From: Oscillospiraceae bacterium
GTDB lineage: Bacteria > Bacillota > Clostridia > Oscillospirales > UBA929
Length of the DNA: 10,857 nt
Direction: 5' to 3'
Assembly (NCBI GenBank): GCA_009784085.1
Contig: WRCJ01000054.1
Coordinates: forward strand, 1 to 10,857
This document shows, piece by piece, positions 1-7,010 of the stretch. Every line of letters starts with the position of its first letter. The first letter of the stretch is position 1. The notes beneath the pieces were generated by a model that was not told where the DNA came from, did not search any database, and saw only the letters and a program-made list of their open reading frames with translations. A program made the translations under genes and the position numbers.

Positions 1-497
1 ACAGCAAGGCTGACGATCGAAAGACCGCCAAAAAAAATGACCAACGCGCTCCGCCACCTCGTTGTCTAAAATGTTGCAACCTTTGCGGCGCAAGAATGCC
101 AGAGCTTGCCCAGGCGTAAAAGGGCGGTTTTTAGGAGCTTTCTCCGCATGGCGGTACAACTCGGCGTTGTACGGCTCGTCCTTTGATAGCATGTGGTAAA
201 TCGCAACAAGAAGCTTCCTAGCAATAGCGATATGGGCTTTTCCCCTCCGCGCCTTTTCTGAAGCAGCTTGTACTTCGCATACATTCCCGGATGCTTCTTG
301 GAAGAACGGCTGACGACCAGCGAGATTTCAGTCAGCAGCGGTTTGATGTATGCGCACGCCTTGCCGATTCGAGTGGCCTTTTTCTTCCCGGCGCTCTCCG
401 CGTTTTGCGGACACAGACCCGCCCAAGAAGTAAGATGCTTGTCGGTGTCGGACCCAGACATATCCGCTCCACAATTCTTATTATAGCACAGCGGCAA
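1..497 (-). pseudogene. IS110-family transposase, C-terminal remnant, frameshifted
   Basis: The conceptual protein carries the C-terminal Transposase_20-type region of IS110-family DEDD/serine transposases: DMSGSDTDKHLTSWAGLCP, then NAESAGKKKATRIGKACAY and a following helical stretch with KKHPGMYAKYKLLQKRRG. At about 237-250 the frame is lost. In another frame the homology resumes as AHIAIARKLLVAIYHMLSK, then DEPYNAELYRHAEKAPKNRP and LAFLRRKGCNIL, running off the window at base 1. The shift fits a one-base deletion. The N-terminal DEDD catalytic domain is absent: in-frame stops lie just upstream of position 497. The element is therefore a dead fragment. Its right end and any bridge-RNA region lie outside the window or are lost. 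Family assignment rests on recalled conserved motifs and is fairly secure. Confidence 0.85.
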
Positions 498-749
498 ACG
501 GGGGGATCATTGCGGCACCTTCCCGTGTGTTTCATGCCGCGTTGGTGCCCGAAAGGAATGGTCATATATGAAGAATAGCATTCGAGTTTGGCATACCTGA
601 TGGATGCGCCCCGGTATACACTTCCCGCCACAAGCCGGTTCGTAAGCGTGGTCGCCCGCCGAAGAAGACGGTCGAGCGGGATTTATAGTAAAAAACAAAG
701 GGAAACTGACGATGAAATGGTATCTCAAGGAATGGAGGGTGGCGAAAAC
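498..749. other. Gene-poor junction between IS110 remnant and GrpB-methyltransferase gene
   Basis: No full gene is supported here. One plus-strand open stretch (572-688) without a plausible start ends in a basic, AT-hook-like tail (KPVRKRGRPPKKTVERDL followed by TAG). It may be the end of a destroyed gene, possibly mobile-element derived. At 712-753 a 13-codon frame (see its own entry) overlaps the start of the next gene. I see no convincing sigma-70 promoter. Confidence 0.4.
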
Positions 750-753
750 ATGA
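712..753 (+). CDS. Possible 13-residue leader ORF overlapping the next start
   Basis: An ATG at 712 opens a 13-codon frame reading MKWYLKEWRVAKT. It stops at a TGA that overlaps the next gene's ATG in an ATGA arrangement (750-753). An AAAGGGA sequence about eight bases upstream could serve as ribosome binding site. The overlap would allow translational coupling to the GrpB-methyltransferase gene. The peptide has no recognised family. It could equally be chance, or the tail of a decayed gene. Confidence 0.25.
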   Translation: MKWYLKEWRVAKT

Positions 754-2000
754 GGACTATTATTGTCGAGCCGTATAGTCCCGCGTGGCCGGACGAATTT
801 GAAAAAATCCGGGCATATCTCTGGCCGCATATAAGCGATATTGCCCTCGACATAGTTCATACCGGAAGCACAAGCGTCCCCGGTCTTGCCGCGAAACCGA
901 TTATTGACTTCAACATCACCATTGAATCCTATGAAATGTTCCCGAAGCTTGCGGAGCGGTTGCGGAAGCTCGGCTATGAACACGAAGGCGACGGAGATAT
1001 TCCTACGCGGGAGCGGTTCAAGGGCGGCAAGCGGGACGGATTTATGGAGTACCATATGTATGTCTGCCCACAAAACAGTCTCGAACTGGAGCGGCAGATT
1101 TTATTTCGCGATTATCTTCGCGGACATGACGACGCAAGGGATGAATATGCCGCATTAAAACAGCCGCTCGCGGAAAAACACAGACACGATATTGACGCTT
1201 ATATAGAAGGAAAACATGAATTTATTATGATAATCGTAAATTTGGCGAGAAAACAGTGTCTTATGGAACAAACACAGAATATTTACGACAATCCTGTTTT
1301 CTTTGACGGCTATAGAAAACTACGAGGGAATCCCGATAACGCAAATTTGCTTGAAGAAAAGCCCGCGTTGTTTTCACTTGCGCCGAACTTGGTAGGTAAG
1401 TCTGTACTCGACCTCGGCTGCGGCTACGGCGAAAACTGCGCCGAGTTCAAGCGGCTTGGCGCAAACAAAATAACGGGTGTTGATATTTCCGAGAAAATGC
1501 TCGCGATTGCCGAAACCGAAACATCCGGTATTGAATATATCCGTGCGGATATGAGTGATTTATCAAGTATACCCTGTCGGTATGATATTGTTTTCAGTTC
1601 GTTGGCCGTCCATTACATTTTGGATTTTTACCGGCTATGCGCTCAGGTTGCGGGATTGCTGTATGACGGCGGTTATTTTATCTTTTCACAGGAACACCCT
1701 TTAACTACCGCGCCGCTAAAGGGCGTGAGTTGGACGAAAGACGAAACCAGCCATCAAATGTATTATAACTTATCCGACTACGCGAGAAGCGGTAGGCGCG
1801 AAACGACATGGATTGTTGACGGCGTTGTAAAGTACCACAGGACTTTTTCGGAGATTGTCAATGCGTTGACATCCTATGGGTTCGTTGTCGAAAAAATCCT
1901 GGAACCCATACCCGATGAAGCGACTATAAAACGTCTGCCGAGTTTTGAAAGCGCATTGCATAAACCGAATTTCTTGTTGATTCGGGCAAGGAAGGAGTAG
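750..2000 (+). CDS. GrpB-domain protein fused to class I SAM-dependent methyltransferase
   Basis: The protein has 416 residues and two domains. Residues 1-168 match the GrpB/UPF0157 family, which has a nucleotidyltransferase-like fold; the hallmarks are HTGSTSVPGLAAKPIIDFNI (37-56) and the HMYVC strand (102-106). Residues about 172-416 are a class I methyltransferase: motif I VLDLGCGYGEN (219-229), GVDIS (243-247) with the acidic ribose-binding position, an IRADMSDL strand (264-271) and YDIVFSSLAVHY (278-289). I chose the ATG at 750 because GGAGGG lies ten bases upstream and the GrpB homology begins there; the frame stays open further upstream but without homology. A Met at residue 172 marks where stand-alone methyltransferases of this type would start, but no ribosome binding site precedes it, so one fused polypeptide is likely. 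Substrate is unknown. The gene is AT-richer than those to its right and is followed closely by the HAD gene. Confidence 0.88.
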   Translation: MRTIIVEPYSPAWPDEFEKIRAYLWPHISDIALDIVHTGSTSVPGLAAKPIIDFNITIESYEMFPKLAERLRKLGYEHEGDGDIPTRERFKGGKRDGFMEYHMYVCPQNSLELERQILFRDYLRGHDDARDEYAALKQPLAEKHRHDIDAYIEGKHEFIMIIVNLARKQCLMEQTQNIYDNPVFFDGYRKLRGNPDNANLLEEKPALFSLAPNLVGKSVLDLGCGYGENCAEFKRLGANKITGVDISEKMLAIAETETSGIEYIRADMSDLSSIPCRYDIVFSSLAVHYILDFYRLCAQVAGLLYDGGYFIFSQEHPLTTAPLKGVSWTKDETSHQMYYNLSDYARSGRRETTWIVDGVVKYHRTFSEIVNALTSYGFVVEKILEPIPDEATIKRLPSFESALHKPNFLLIRARKE

Positions 2001-2008
2001 TTGGTTAT

Positions 2009-2782
2009 ATGAATGTGAATAGCATCAAGTTAGTCGTCACCGACCTTGACAACACGCTCCTGCGGCGTGATAAGACAATCAGCGACTACACCGTTGATGT
2101 TTTCCGGCGTGTCCGGGAACGCGGGATGTTGGTTGCCTTTGCTACGGCACGACCCATTCGCGCGGTACAAAGCTTGGGCATAAATATTGAAGCAAATGCC
2201 GCCATATACCACAATGGCGCGGTTATTGCCATAGGCGGTGCTGTGCATCGCCACATTGGGATAGATTATATAACAGCAAAGAATCTACTTCTCCAAACAG
2301 TTGGCACATACGGCAATATGCAAGTGGCCGTAGAGATTGAGGATGTTCTGTACGCAAACTTCGATGTAACAAAAGTATGGACAAATACCACTGCGATTAT
2401 GACAGATTTTACAGATTTACCTGCTATGCCCGCTGATAAAATCATTGTGGGCACCGCTGACAGAAAAATTATTTCCGAAATAGAAAAATCGCTTCCAGAT
2501 GACATTTACGCGGAGATAACTGAAAACCGTCTGCTTATGTTGATGAATAAAAATGCCCGCAAGATCAACGCGATAATAGAAATAGCTTCTCATTTTAGTA
2601 TAACCCTTGCCGAAACAGCCGCCTTCGGCGACGACTATAACGACATAGAAATGCTTCGCGAGTGCGGAATCGGCGTAGCGGCAAAGAATGCCATCGATGA
2701 GTGCAAAGCCGTTGCTGACTACGTTTGCGGCGATTGTGACGAGGATGGTGTAGCGAAATGGCTAGAGGAAAAGGTGTTATGA
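2009..2782 (+). CDS. Cof-type HAD-superfamily phosphatase (HAD-IIB)
   Basis: This 257-residue protein has all four HAD motifs: TDLDNT (11-16) with nucleophile Asp12 and Asp14, FATARP (44-49) as motif II, Lys185 in the ARKINAI segment as the motif III lysine, and FGDDYND (207-213) as motif IV. The C2-type cap lies between motifs II and III. Length and motif spacing are typical of Cof/YbiV-like sugar-phosphate or cofactor phosphatases of the cytoplasm, and specificity cannot be read from sequence. The start is supported by AAGGAG at 1992-1997, inside the last codons of the preceding gene. The eight-base gap implies one transcript with the GrpB-methyltransferase. Confidence 0.92.
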   Translation: MNVNSIKLVVTDLDNTLLRRDKTISDYTVDVFRRVRERGMLVAFATARPIRAVQSLGINIEANAAIYHNGAVIAIGGAVHRHIGIDYITAKNLLLQTVGTYGNMQVAVEIEDVLYANFDVTKVWTNTTAIMTDFTDLPAMPADKIIVGTADRKIISEIEKSLPDDIYAEITENRLLMLMNKNARKINAIIEIASHFSITLAETAAFGDDYNDIEMLRECGIGVAAKNAIDECKAVADYVCGDCDEDGVAKWLEEKVL

Positions 2783-2809
2783 CAAACCGTTTACGGTATG
2801 GATAGAACC

Positions 2810-2840
2810 TTAGGGGTGCCCCTAAAAAAGCCTTGCTTTT
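2810..2840 (+). terminator. Weak hairpin downstream of the HAD gene
   Basis: TTAGGGGTGCCCCTAA (2810-2825) is a near-perfect inverted repeat with a very tight loop. It is followed by a second small hairpin, AAAAGC-CTT-GCTTTT. It sits 28 bases after the HAD stop and just before the riboswitch promoter, the expected place for a terminator. The T-run is short and shifted, so this is only a plausible call. Confidence 0.35.
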
Positions 2841-2861
2841 CCCTTTGGTATGCGTTATAAT
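2833..2861 (+). promoter_or_regulatory. Sigma-70/sigma-A promoter for the riboswitch-ribU transcript
   Basis: TTGCTT (2833-2838) and a perfect TATAAT (2856-2861) are separated by 17 bases. Transcription would start around 2868-2870, exactly at the 5' edge of the FMN aptamer. Confidence 0.8.
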
Positions 2862-2870
2862 ATCCCCGTG

Positions 2871-3019
<149 letters not shown>

Positions 3020-3076
3020 ACGCCGTCCTTTCGGCGTTTCTAACCGCCCCTTGTATTAACTACGGGGCGGTTCTTT
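3020..3076 (+). terminator. Riboswitch expression platform: terminator hairpin
   Basis: A small hairpin (ACGCCG 3020-3025 with CGGCGT 3032-3037) is followed by a stronger stem, AACCGCCCC (3042-3050) with GGGGCGGTT (3064-3072), and a short TTCTTTA tail. It lies between aptamer and gene, and the ribosome binding site is outside the stem. The likely mechanism is therefore FMN-dependent transcription termination rather than hiding the start site. The U-tract is short. Confidence 0.65.
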
Positions 3077-3115
3077 ATGCGGAAATCCGCCATCGAGAGG
3101 AGAAGGATGGATATC

Positions 3116-3775
3116 ATGAGAATAGACATGAAAAAACTCAGCGTCCTGGCCATGTTGGGCGCCGTGGCCTTTGTGGTGATGGTCGTCGGCCGCATCCCAA
3201 TGTTCACAATTCCCGGCGTAACACTCAAATATGACCCCAAGGACATCATCATTACGATTGGCGGCTTCCTCTTCGGGCCGCTCTCGGCGTTTGTCATCAC
3301 GATAGTGGTGGCGTTTGTGGAAATGGTTGCCGTCAGCCTCGACGGCCCTTGGGGCTTGCTCATGAATATCGTTGCGAGTACCTCTTTTGCCTGTACGGCT
3401 TCCCTAATTTATAAATGGAAGCGTAGCCTGAAAGGCGCCGTCATCGGCCTTGTGGCGTCCTGCCTTTTGACCGCCCCCATCATGTTGTTGATGAACTATC
3501 TGGTCGTGCCATTGTACACGGGTGCGCCTCGGCAATACGTCGTCAGCATCATGCTCCCGACACTCCTGCCGTTCAACCTGCTCAAGAGCGGCATTAACGC
3601 CGCCCTTACCATGCTGCTGTACAAGCCGCTCAAGGCGGCGCTCAAGGCGGCGCGTTTGATGCCGCCGGAAGAGGTGGGGAAGAGCGGGAAGATCAACTGG
3701 GGCGTTATCATCATTTCCGCGCTTCTCGTCGCGTCTTGCGTTTTGCTGACACTGGTACTGGACGGCCGGCTGTGA
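3116..3775 (+). CDS. ribU: ECF transporter S component for riboflavin (RibU family)
   Basis: This 219-residue integral membrane protein has about five or six hydrophobic segments. It is the substrate-binding subunit of an energy-coupling-factor transporter and would pair with EcfT and the EcfA ATPases, which are not encoded here. Family-like features are the early LKYDPKD segment after the first helix, IGGFLFGPLSAFVITIVVAF and the SLDGPWGLLMNIVAS segment. The C-terminus extends about 30 residues with a final transmembrane helix (GVIIISALLVASCVLLTLVL). In-frame ATGs occur at 3077, 3107, 3116 and 3128. I prefer 3116 because GGAGAAGG lies nine bases upstream, whereas 3077 overlaps the terminator. 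The FMN riboswitch directly upstream makes riboflavin or a related flavin the likely substrate. Confidence 0.92.
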   Translation: MRIDMKKLSVLAMLGAVAFVVMVVGRIPMFTIPGVTLKYDPKDIIITIGGFLFGPLSAFVITIVVAFVEMVAVSLDGPWGLLMNIVASTSFACTASLIYKWKRSLKGAVIGLVASCLLTAPIMLLMNYLVVPLYTGAPRQYVVSIMLPTLLPFNLLKSGINAALTMLLYKPLKAALKAARLMPPEEVGKSGKINWGVIIISALLVASCVLLTLVLDGRL

Positions 3776-3784
3776 TAGTCGATG

Positions 3785-4705
3785 TCAAAAAACATCCGTC
3801 TGCCAATACACGCTGTCTGAAAGCGCCGCAGCCAGTTTGCCGGCCGTGTCAATTTGGGTGCCATGTAGCGCGAATGGTCGGTTCAAACGAAACATGCTGA
3901 AGTTCTCTTCCACGTACGGGCCGTTGAGATGGGGCAGCAGGGGCGCGGGAACGGCTGCGTACGCATATGCCGGACGGGTTTGGGCAAAGAGGTTCATCAT
4001 GGGGAGGAGCCATTCGGTTTCGGCTTGAGAGGCATAGTCGGTGAGTACGATGGCCTTTTTATCTTCCAGAAAGTCAACATCCATCCAGGCCAGCATGATA
4101 TCGTTATCATCCTTCAAGGCCACGGGGTTTTTCTGGCTATGGGGGACCCACCTCTCCCAATATGCGGGATTCCTGACAAGGGTTCCGTCCAGGCGCCGGG
4201 CGCTTGTTTGGTACAGTTCCATCGCTTCGCCAAAATCAGGCGGCGTCAAAGGGTAAAGGGAACACCGCGCGGGAAGATCCGACAGTGAGCGCAGGTCTAT
4301 GATAGTCCTGCGCTTGCACACGCTAAACCAGCCCTGGCGCCCATAGTGGTCATGCCGGCCGGTGAAAAGCAGGGAAACAGGCATATCGTTGGCGTTCATG
4401 TGTTCGATCGCCATTTTCAGGAGGGCGGCGCTCAGGCCCTGCCTCCGGTACGCCTCCACGGTGGCGACATCACCGATTCCCCCCACGCGCACGGGTTGGC
4501 CCCGGATGTATATCTCCCGCGCGAACACACATACAGACGCCACGATCCTGCCTGCATCCTCCGCGATGAACACGGCACCGCTTTCCCTGTTGGGGTCATC
4601 TTGTTGGTGGTTTCGGAAGTAATCGGCGGATGCATGGGAAAACACGGCCGCGCAGTGGGCGACAAACAGTTCCAGCTCTTCCGGGCGCAAAACTCTGAAT
4701 ATCAT
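3785..4705 (-). CDS. GNAT-family N-acetyltransferase, Eis-like
   Basis: The protein has 306 residues. An N-terminal GNAT domain contains the acetyl-CoA loop YRRQGLSAALL (86-96) after the VRVGGIGDVAT strand (72-82), and a later YGRQGWF (121-127) typical of the GNAT C-terminal strand region. The remaining 180 residues form a second domain as in the Eis/enhanced intracellular survival group, but the protein is about 100 residues shorter than full Eis proteins. The substrate is unknown; amines, including aminoglycosides, are possible by family analogy only. The ATG at 4705 is chosen because GGAAAGGAAG lies upstream with good spacing, while the ATG at 4747 has a crowded site. It converges with ribU (nine-base gap) and diverges from rmuC. 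Confidence 0.85.
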   Translation of the reverse strand: MIFRVLRPEELELFVAHCAAVFSHASADYFRNHQQDDPNRESGAVFIAEDAGRIVASVCVFAREIYIRGQPVRVGGIGDVATVEAYRRQGLSAALLKMAIEHMNANDMPVSLLFTGRHDHYGRQGWFSVCKRRTIIDLRSLSDLPARCSLYPLTPPDFGEAMELYQTSARRLDGTLVRNPAYWERWVPHSQKNPVALKDDNDIMLAWMDVDFLEDKKAIVLTDYASQAETEWLLPMMNLFAQTRPAYAYAAVPAPLLPHLNGPYVEENFSMFRLNRPFALHGTQIDTAGKLAAALSDSVYWQTDVF

Positions 4706-4752
4706 GGCCGGGCACTTCCTTTCCCATACGTCATCCCTGTTTATCATTTCCC

Positions 4753-4781
4753 TTGACGTACATACGAAAACTCTATAAACT
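4753..4781 (+). promoter_or_regulatory. Putative promoter of rmuC
   Basis: TTGACG (4753-4758) is a good -35 element. TATAAA (4774-4779) is 15 bases downstream, and an overlapping TAAACT gives 17-base spacing. It lies in the divergent gap between the GNAT gene and rmuC. Confidence 0.55.
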
Positions 4782-4807
4782 ATGTTGTGATTAGGGGGGT
4801 TTCCTCA

Positions 4808-6103
4808 ATGGGCATTGATTTGGTCTTCTCTATTGTGATTGTGGCGTTGTTGGTTTTTATCGCCGCGTTGCTGATCGTCGGCAGAAAGAAATCGGACATG
4901 TCCGATATGGACGAGATAATCGCCTTGCACAAGAAAAGCAGTGACGAACAGCGCGACAATATCACAAAACAACTGGGCGAAGGCGCGACGGAGCAATTCA
5001 GGCGGTTTGGCGTAATCCAGGAAAGCATCCAAGCGACCTTGCAAAGCAACCGCATGGAAACGAATGCGCAACTTCGCGCATTCGGGGAACAGCTTGACAG
5101 CCGGCTCTCCTCCATCCAGCGCGGCAATGCCGACAATATCGAAAAGATAAACGCGACCCTCGAAGCAAAGATCAAGTTGCTCCAAGAAAGCAATGAGAAA
5201 CGGCTGGAGCAAATGCAGGGGGTCGTCGACGAAAAGTTGCAAAAGACCCTCGAGATGCGGCTGGCGAAGTCTTTTGAACTGGTCAGCAAACAGCTTGACA
5301 GCGTACAGCAAGGCCTGGGTGAAATGAAAAGCCTGGCCGCCGATGCCAAGAGCCTGAAAAACGCGCTTACCAATGTCAAGGAACGCGGGACTTACGGCGA
5401 AGTGAGGCTTGAAGGGCTGCTGTCCGACATCCTCGCGCCGGGCCAGTACGAGGTGAACGCCGAGATCGGGGACAAAAAGCGCGTGGAATTCGCGATAAAG
5501 TTGCCCGGCAACGGCGATATGCCGCTTCTGCTGCCGATCGACGCAAAATTCCCGATCGAAGACTATAATCGCTTGCTTGACGCACAGGACAAGCAAGCGG
5601 CTCTCGAAGCGAAAAAATCTCTCGCGCAAAGGATTCGCGCGTTTGCCAAGGACATCTGCGACAAGTACATCTTGCCGCCGAAAACAACGGATTTCGCGCT
5701 GCTGTTTCTGCCAACAGAAGGTTTATACGCCGAGATTGTGCAAAACGCGGCGTTGTTCGAGGAGCTACGCAATAAATACAAGGTCATCGTGATGGGCGCA
5801 ACGACGCTCTCCGCATTTTTGGCTTCGCTTCAGATGGGCTTTAAGACGCTTGCCATAGAACAACGCTCCCAAGAGGTATGGGATACGTTGCGGGCCGTGA
5901 AAGCAGAGTTCATGAAGTTCGGCGAAACGCTTGACAGGGCCCATAAGCAGATACAAACAGCGGACAAGACATTGGAAGAGATTGTCGGCACGCGGACAAG
6001 GGCCATTAACAAAACGCTGCGGACCGTGGAGGTGCTGGACGAACCGGGCAGCCCGCTTCCCCTCGTCGCAACGCCTCATACAGATTTCGGCCCACAGTTA
6101 TAG
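4808..6103 (+). CDS. rmuC: RmuC-family DNA recombination protein
   Basis: This 431-residue protein has the full RmuC layout: an N-terminal membrane anchor (5-25), a long charged coiled coil (about 30-190), and the RmuC domain (about 195-405) beginning GTYGEVRLEGLLSDIL. The PD-(D/E)XK-like nuclease core is seen in VEFAIKLPG (226-234) and LLPIDAKFP (241-249), followed by LLFLPTEGLYAEI and the VMGATTLSAFLASLQMGF segment. RmuC limits DNA inversions and is thought to act as a nuclease on aberrant DNA structures; the exact substrate is unsettled. I chose ATG 4808 because AGGGGGG lies eight bases upstream, rather than the GTG at 4787. The last 20 residues are non-conserved and run into a repeat array. 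Confidence 0.95.
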   Translation: MGIDLVFSIVIVALLVFIAALLIVGRKKSDMSDMDEIIALHKKSSDEQRDNITKQLGEGATEQFRRFGVIQESIQATLQSNRMETNAQLRAFGEQLDSRLSSIQRGNADNIEKINATLEAKIKLLQESNEKRLEQMQGVVDEKLQKTLEMRLAKSFELVSKQLDSVQQGLGEMKSLAADAKSLKNALTNVKERGTYGEVRLEGLLSDILAPGQYEVNAEIGDKKRVEFAIKLPGNGDMPLLLPIDAKFPIEDYNRLLDAQDKQAALEAKKSLAQRIRAFAKDICDKYILPPKTTDFALLFLPTEGLYAEIVQNAALFEELRNKYKVIVMGATTLSAFLASLQMGFKTLAIEQRSQEVWDTLRAVKAEFMKFGETLDRAHKQIQTADKTLEEIVGTRTRAINKTLRTVEVLDEPGSPLPLVATPHTDFGPQL

Positions 6104-6199
6104 TTACAGTTATCGTTATCGTTCTCGTTATCGTTCTCGTTATCGTCATCGTCATCCATATCGGCCTATAGCTATCCACTATCGTTATCCATATCGGCC
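6098..6199. repeat. Degenerate hexanucleotide array at the rmuC/pstB2 junction
   Basis: From 6098 to 6157 ten consecutive six-base units of the form TTATCG, TTCTCG, TCATCG, TTACAG or TTATAG run in register, starting at the rmuC stop codon. A 13-bp direct repeat ATCCATATCGGCC occurs at 6154-6166 and 6187-6199. The second copy covers the last codons (GRYG-stop) of pstB2, so the array seems to carry a duplicate of that gene's tail. No terminator hairpin is seen between the convergent genes. Confidence 0.85.
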
Positions 6200-6949
6200 G
6201 GTGATATAGTCGCTGGTGCGCTTGTCGCGGGGATTGGCAAAGAGATCGTCGCCGACGCCCACCTCAATCAGGCGCCCCATGAGCATGAAGGCGGCGCTGT
6301 CGGAGATGCGCGTCGCCTGTTGCACGTTGTGCGGGGCGATGACAATTGTGAACCGTTTCTTGAGAAGCTGTAGGGAATCCTCTATTTTCGACGTAGAAAT
6401 CGGATCCAAGCCCGAGCAGGGTCTGTCCAGCAGGATAACCTCCGGCTGCAATGCCAAAACCCGCGCGATGCACAAGCGTTGTTGTTGCCCGCCGGACAGG
6501 CTCATCGCCGGCATATGCAGCCTGTCCTTCACGTCCTCCCAAAGGGCGGCCATGCGCAAGCTCTGCTCCACCGTGTCAGCCAGTCGCTGGCGGTTCTTTT
6601 TTCCGTGCAAACGGGGTCCGAAGGCGATGTTGTCAAAAATGGTCATGGGCAGGGGGGACGGCACGTCAAAGACCATCCCCAAACGGCGCCGTAGCTCGGT
6701 GACAACTACATGGGGCGCGTATATGCTCTCCCCGTCCACGAGGATATCGCCCTGCATGCGCACCTTGGGGATCAAGTCGCACAGGCGGTTGAGGGATCGC
6801 AACAGCGTAGTGATCCCGCTGTTGGCCGGTCCCAGCACGCTGAGGATCTCATTGGCGCGGATATCCAAATTGATATCAAAAAGAGCTTGTTTTTCCCCAT
6901 AGAAAAACTGGTAATCGCGGATAGAGATTTTCGTATTTCCTTGTTTCAT
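6185..6949 (-). CDS. pstB2: PstB-like phosphate ABC transporter ATPase with degenerate ATP site
   Basis: This 254-residue protein aligns along its full length with PstB: FFYGEKQALFDINLDI near the start, TIFDNIAFGPRLHG, LSGGQQQRLCIAR, a PHNVQQA H-loop and the terminal SDYITGRYG. Key residues are changed. Walker A reads GPANSGITT (40-48), with Ile46 replacing the lysine. The Q-loop reads MVFDVP, with Asp95 replacing glutamine. Walker B reads VILLDRP (171-177), with Arg176 replacing the catalytic glutamate. The signature LSGGQ (151-155) and H-loop His207 are intact. The ATG at 6949 is preceded by GAGGTG at nine bases. The gene is the last of the operon, 61 bases after pstA. The unbroken frame and conserved remainder argue against a pseudogene. 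It probably acts as the non-hydrolysing half of a heterodimer with PstB1 (inference). Confidence 0.9.
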   Translation of the reverse strand: MKQGNTKISIRDYQFFYGEKQALFDINLDIRANEILSVLGPANSGITTLLRSLNRLCDLIPKVRMQGDILVDGESIYAPHVVVTELRRRLGMVFDVPSPLPMTIFDNIAFGPRLHGKKNRQRLADTVEQSLRMAALWEDVKDRLHMPAMSLSGGQQQRLCIARVLALQPEVILLDRPCSGLDPISTSKIEDSLQLLKKRFTIVIAPHNVQQATRISDSAAFMLMGRLIEVGVGDDLFANPRDKRTSDYITGRYG

Positions 6950-7010
6950 ATCCCCATTCACCTCGGCTGGGGGGCAACCCCGGCAACCCCCGGCCCCATA
7001 TTTTCATTCC

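Noticed and set aside
237..250. Possible programmed frameshift in the IS110 transposase (G-run followed by A-run)
   Set aside because: The run is not a canonical slippery heptamer in the reading frame, IS110 transposases are normally one frame, and the 5' half is missing; simple decay explains it.
4705..4747. Upstream ATG at 4747 as the start of the GNAT gene
   Set aside because: Its purine-rich site is too close, and the 14 added residues show no GNAT similarity, whereas the ATG at 4705 has well-spaced GGAAAGGAAG.
6098..6199. Repeat array as a CRISPR or as a terminator
   Set aside because: Units are six bases with no spacers, and no stable inverted repeat with a T-tract is present.
5931..6209. 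Plus-strand frame ending in an Arg/Tyr/Ser repeat peptide
   Set aside because: It is out of frame with rmuC, has no ribosome binding site, and its repeat part is just the hexanucleotide array.
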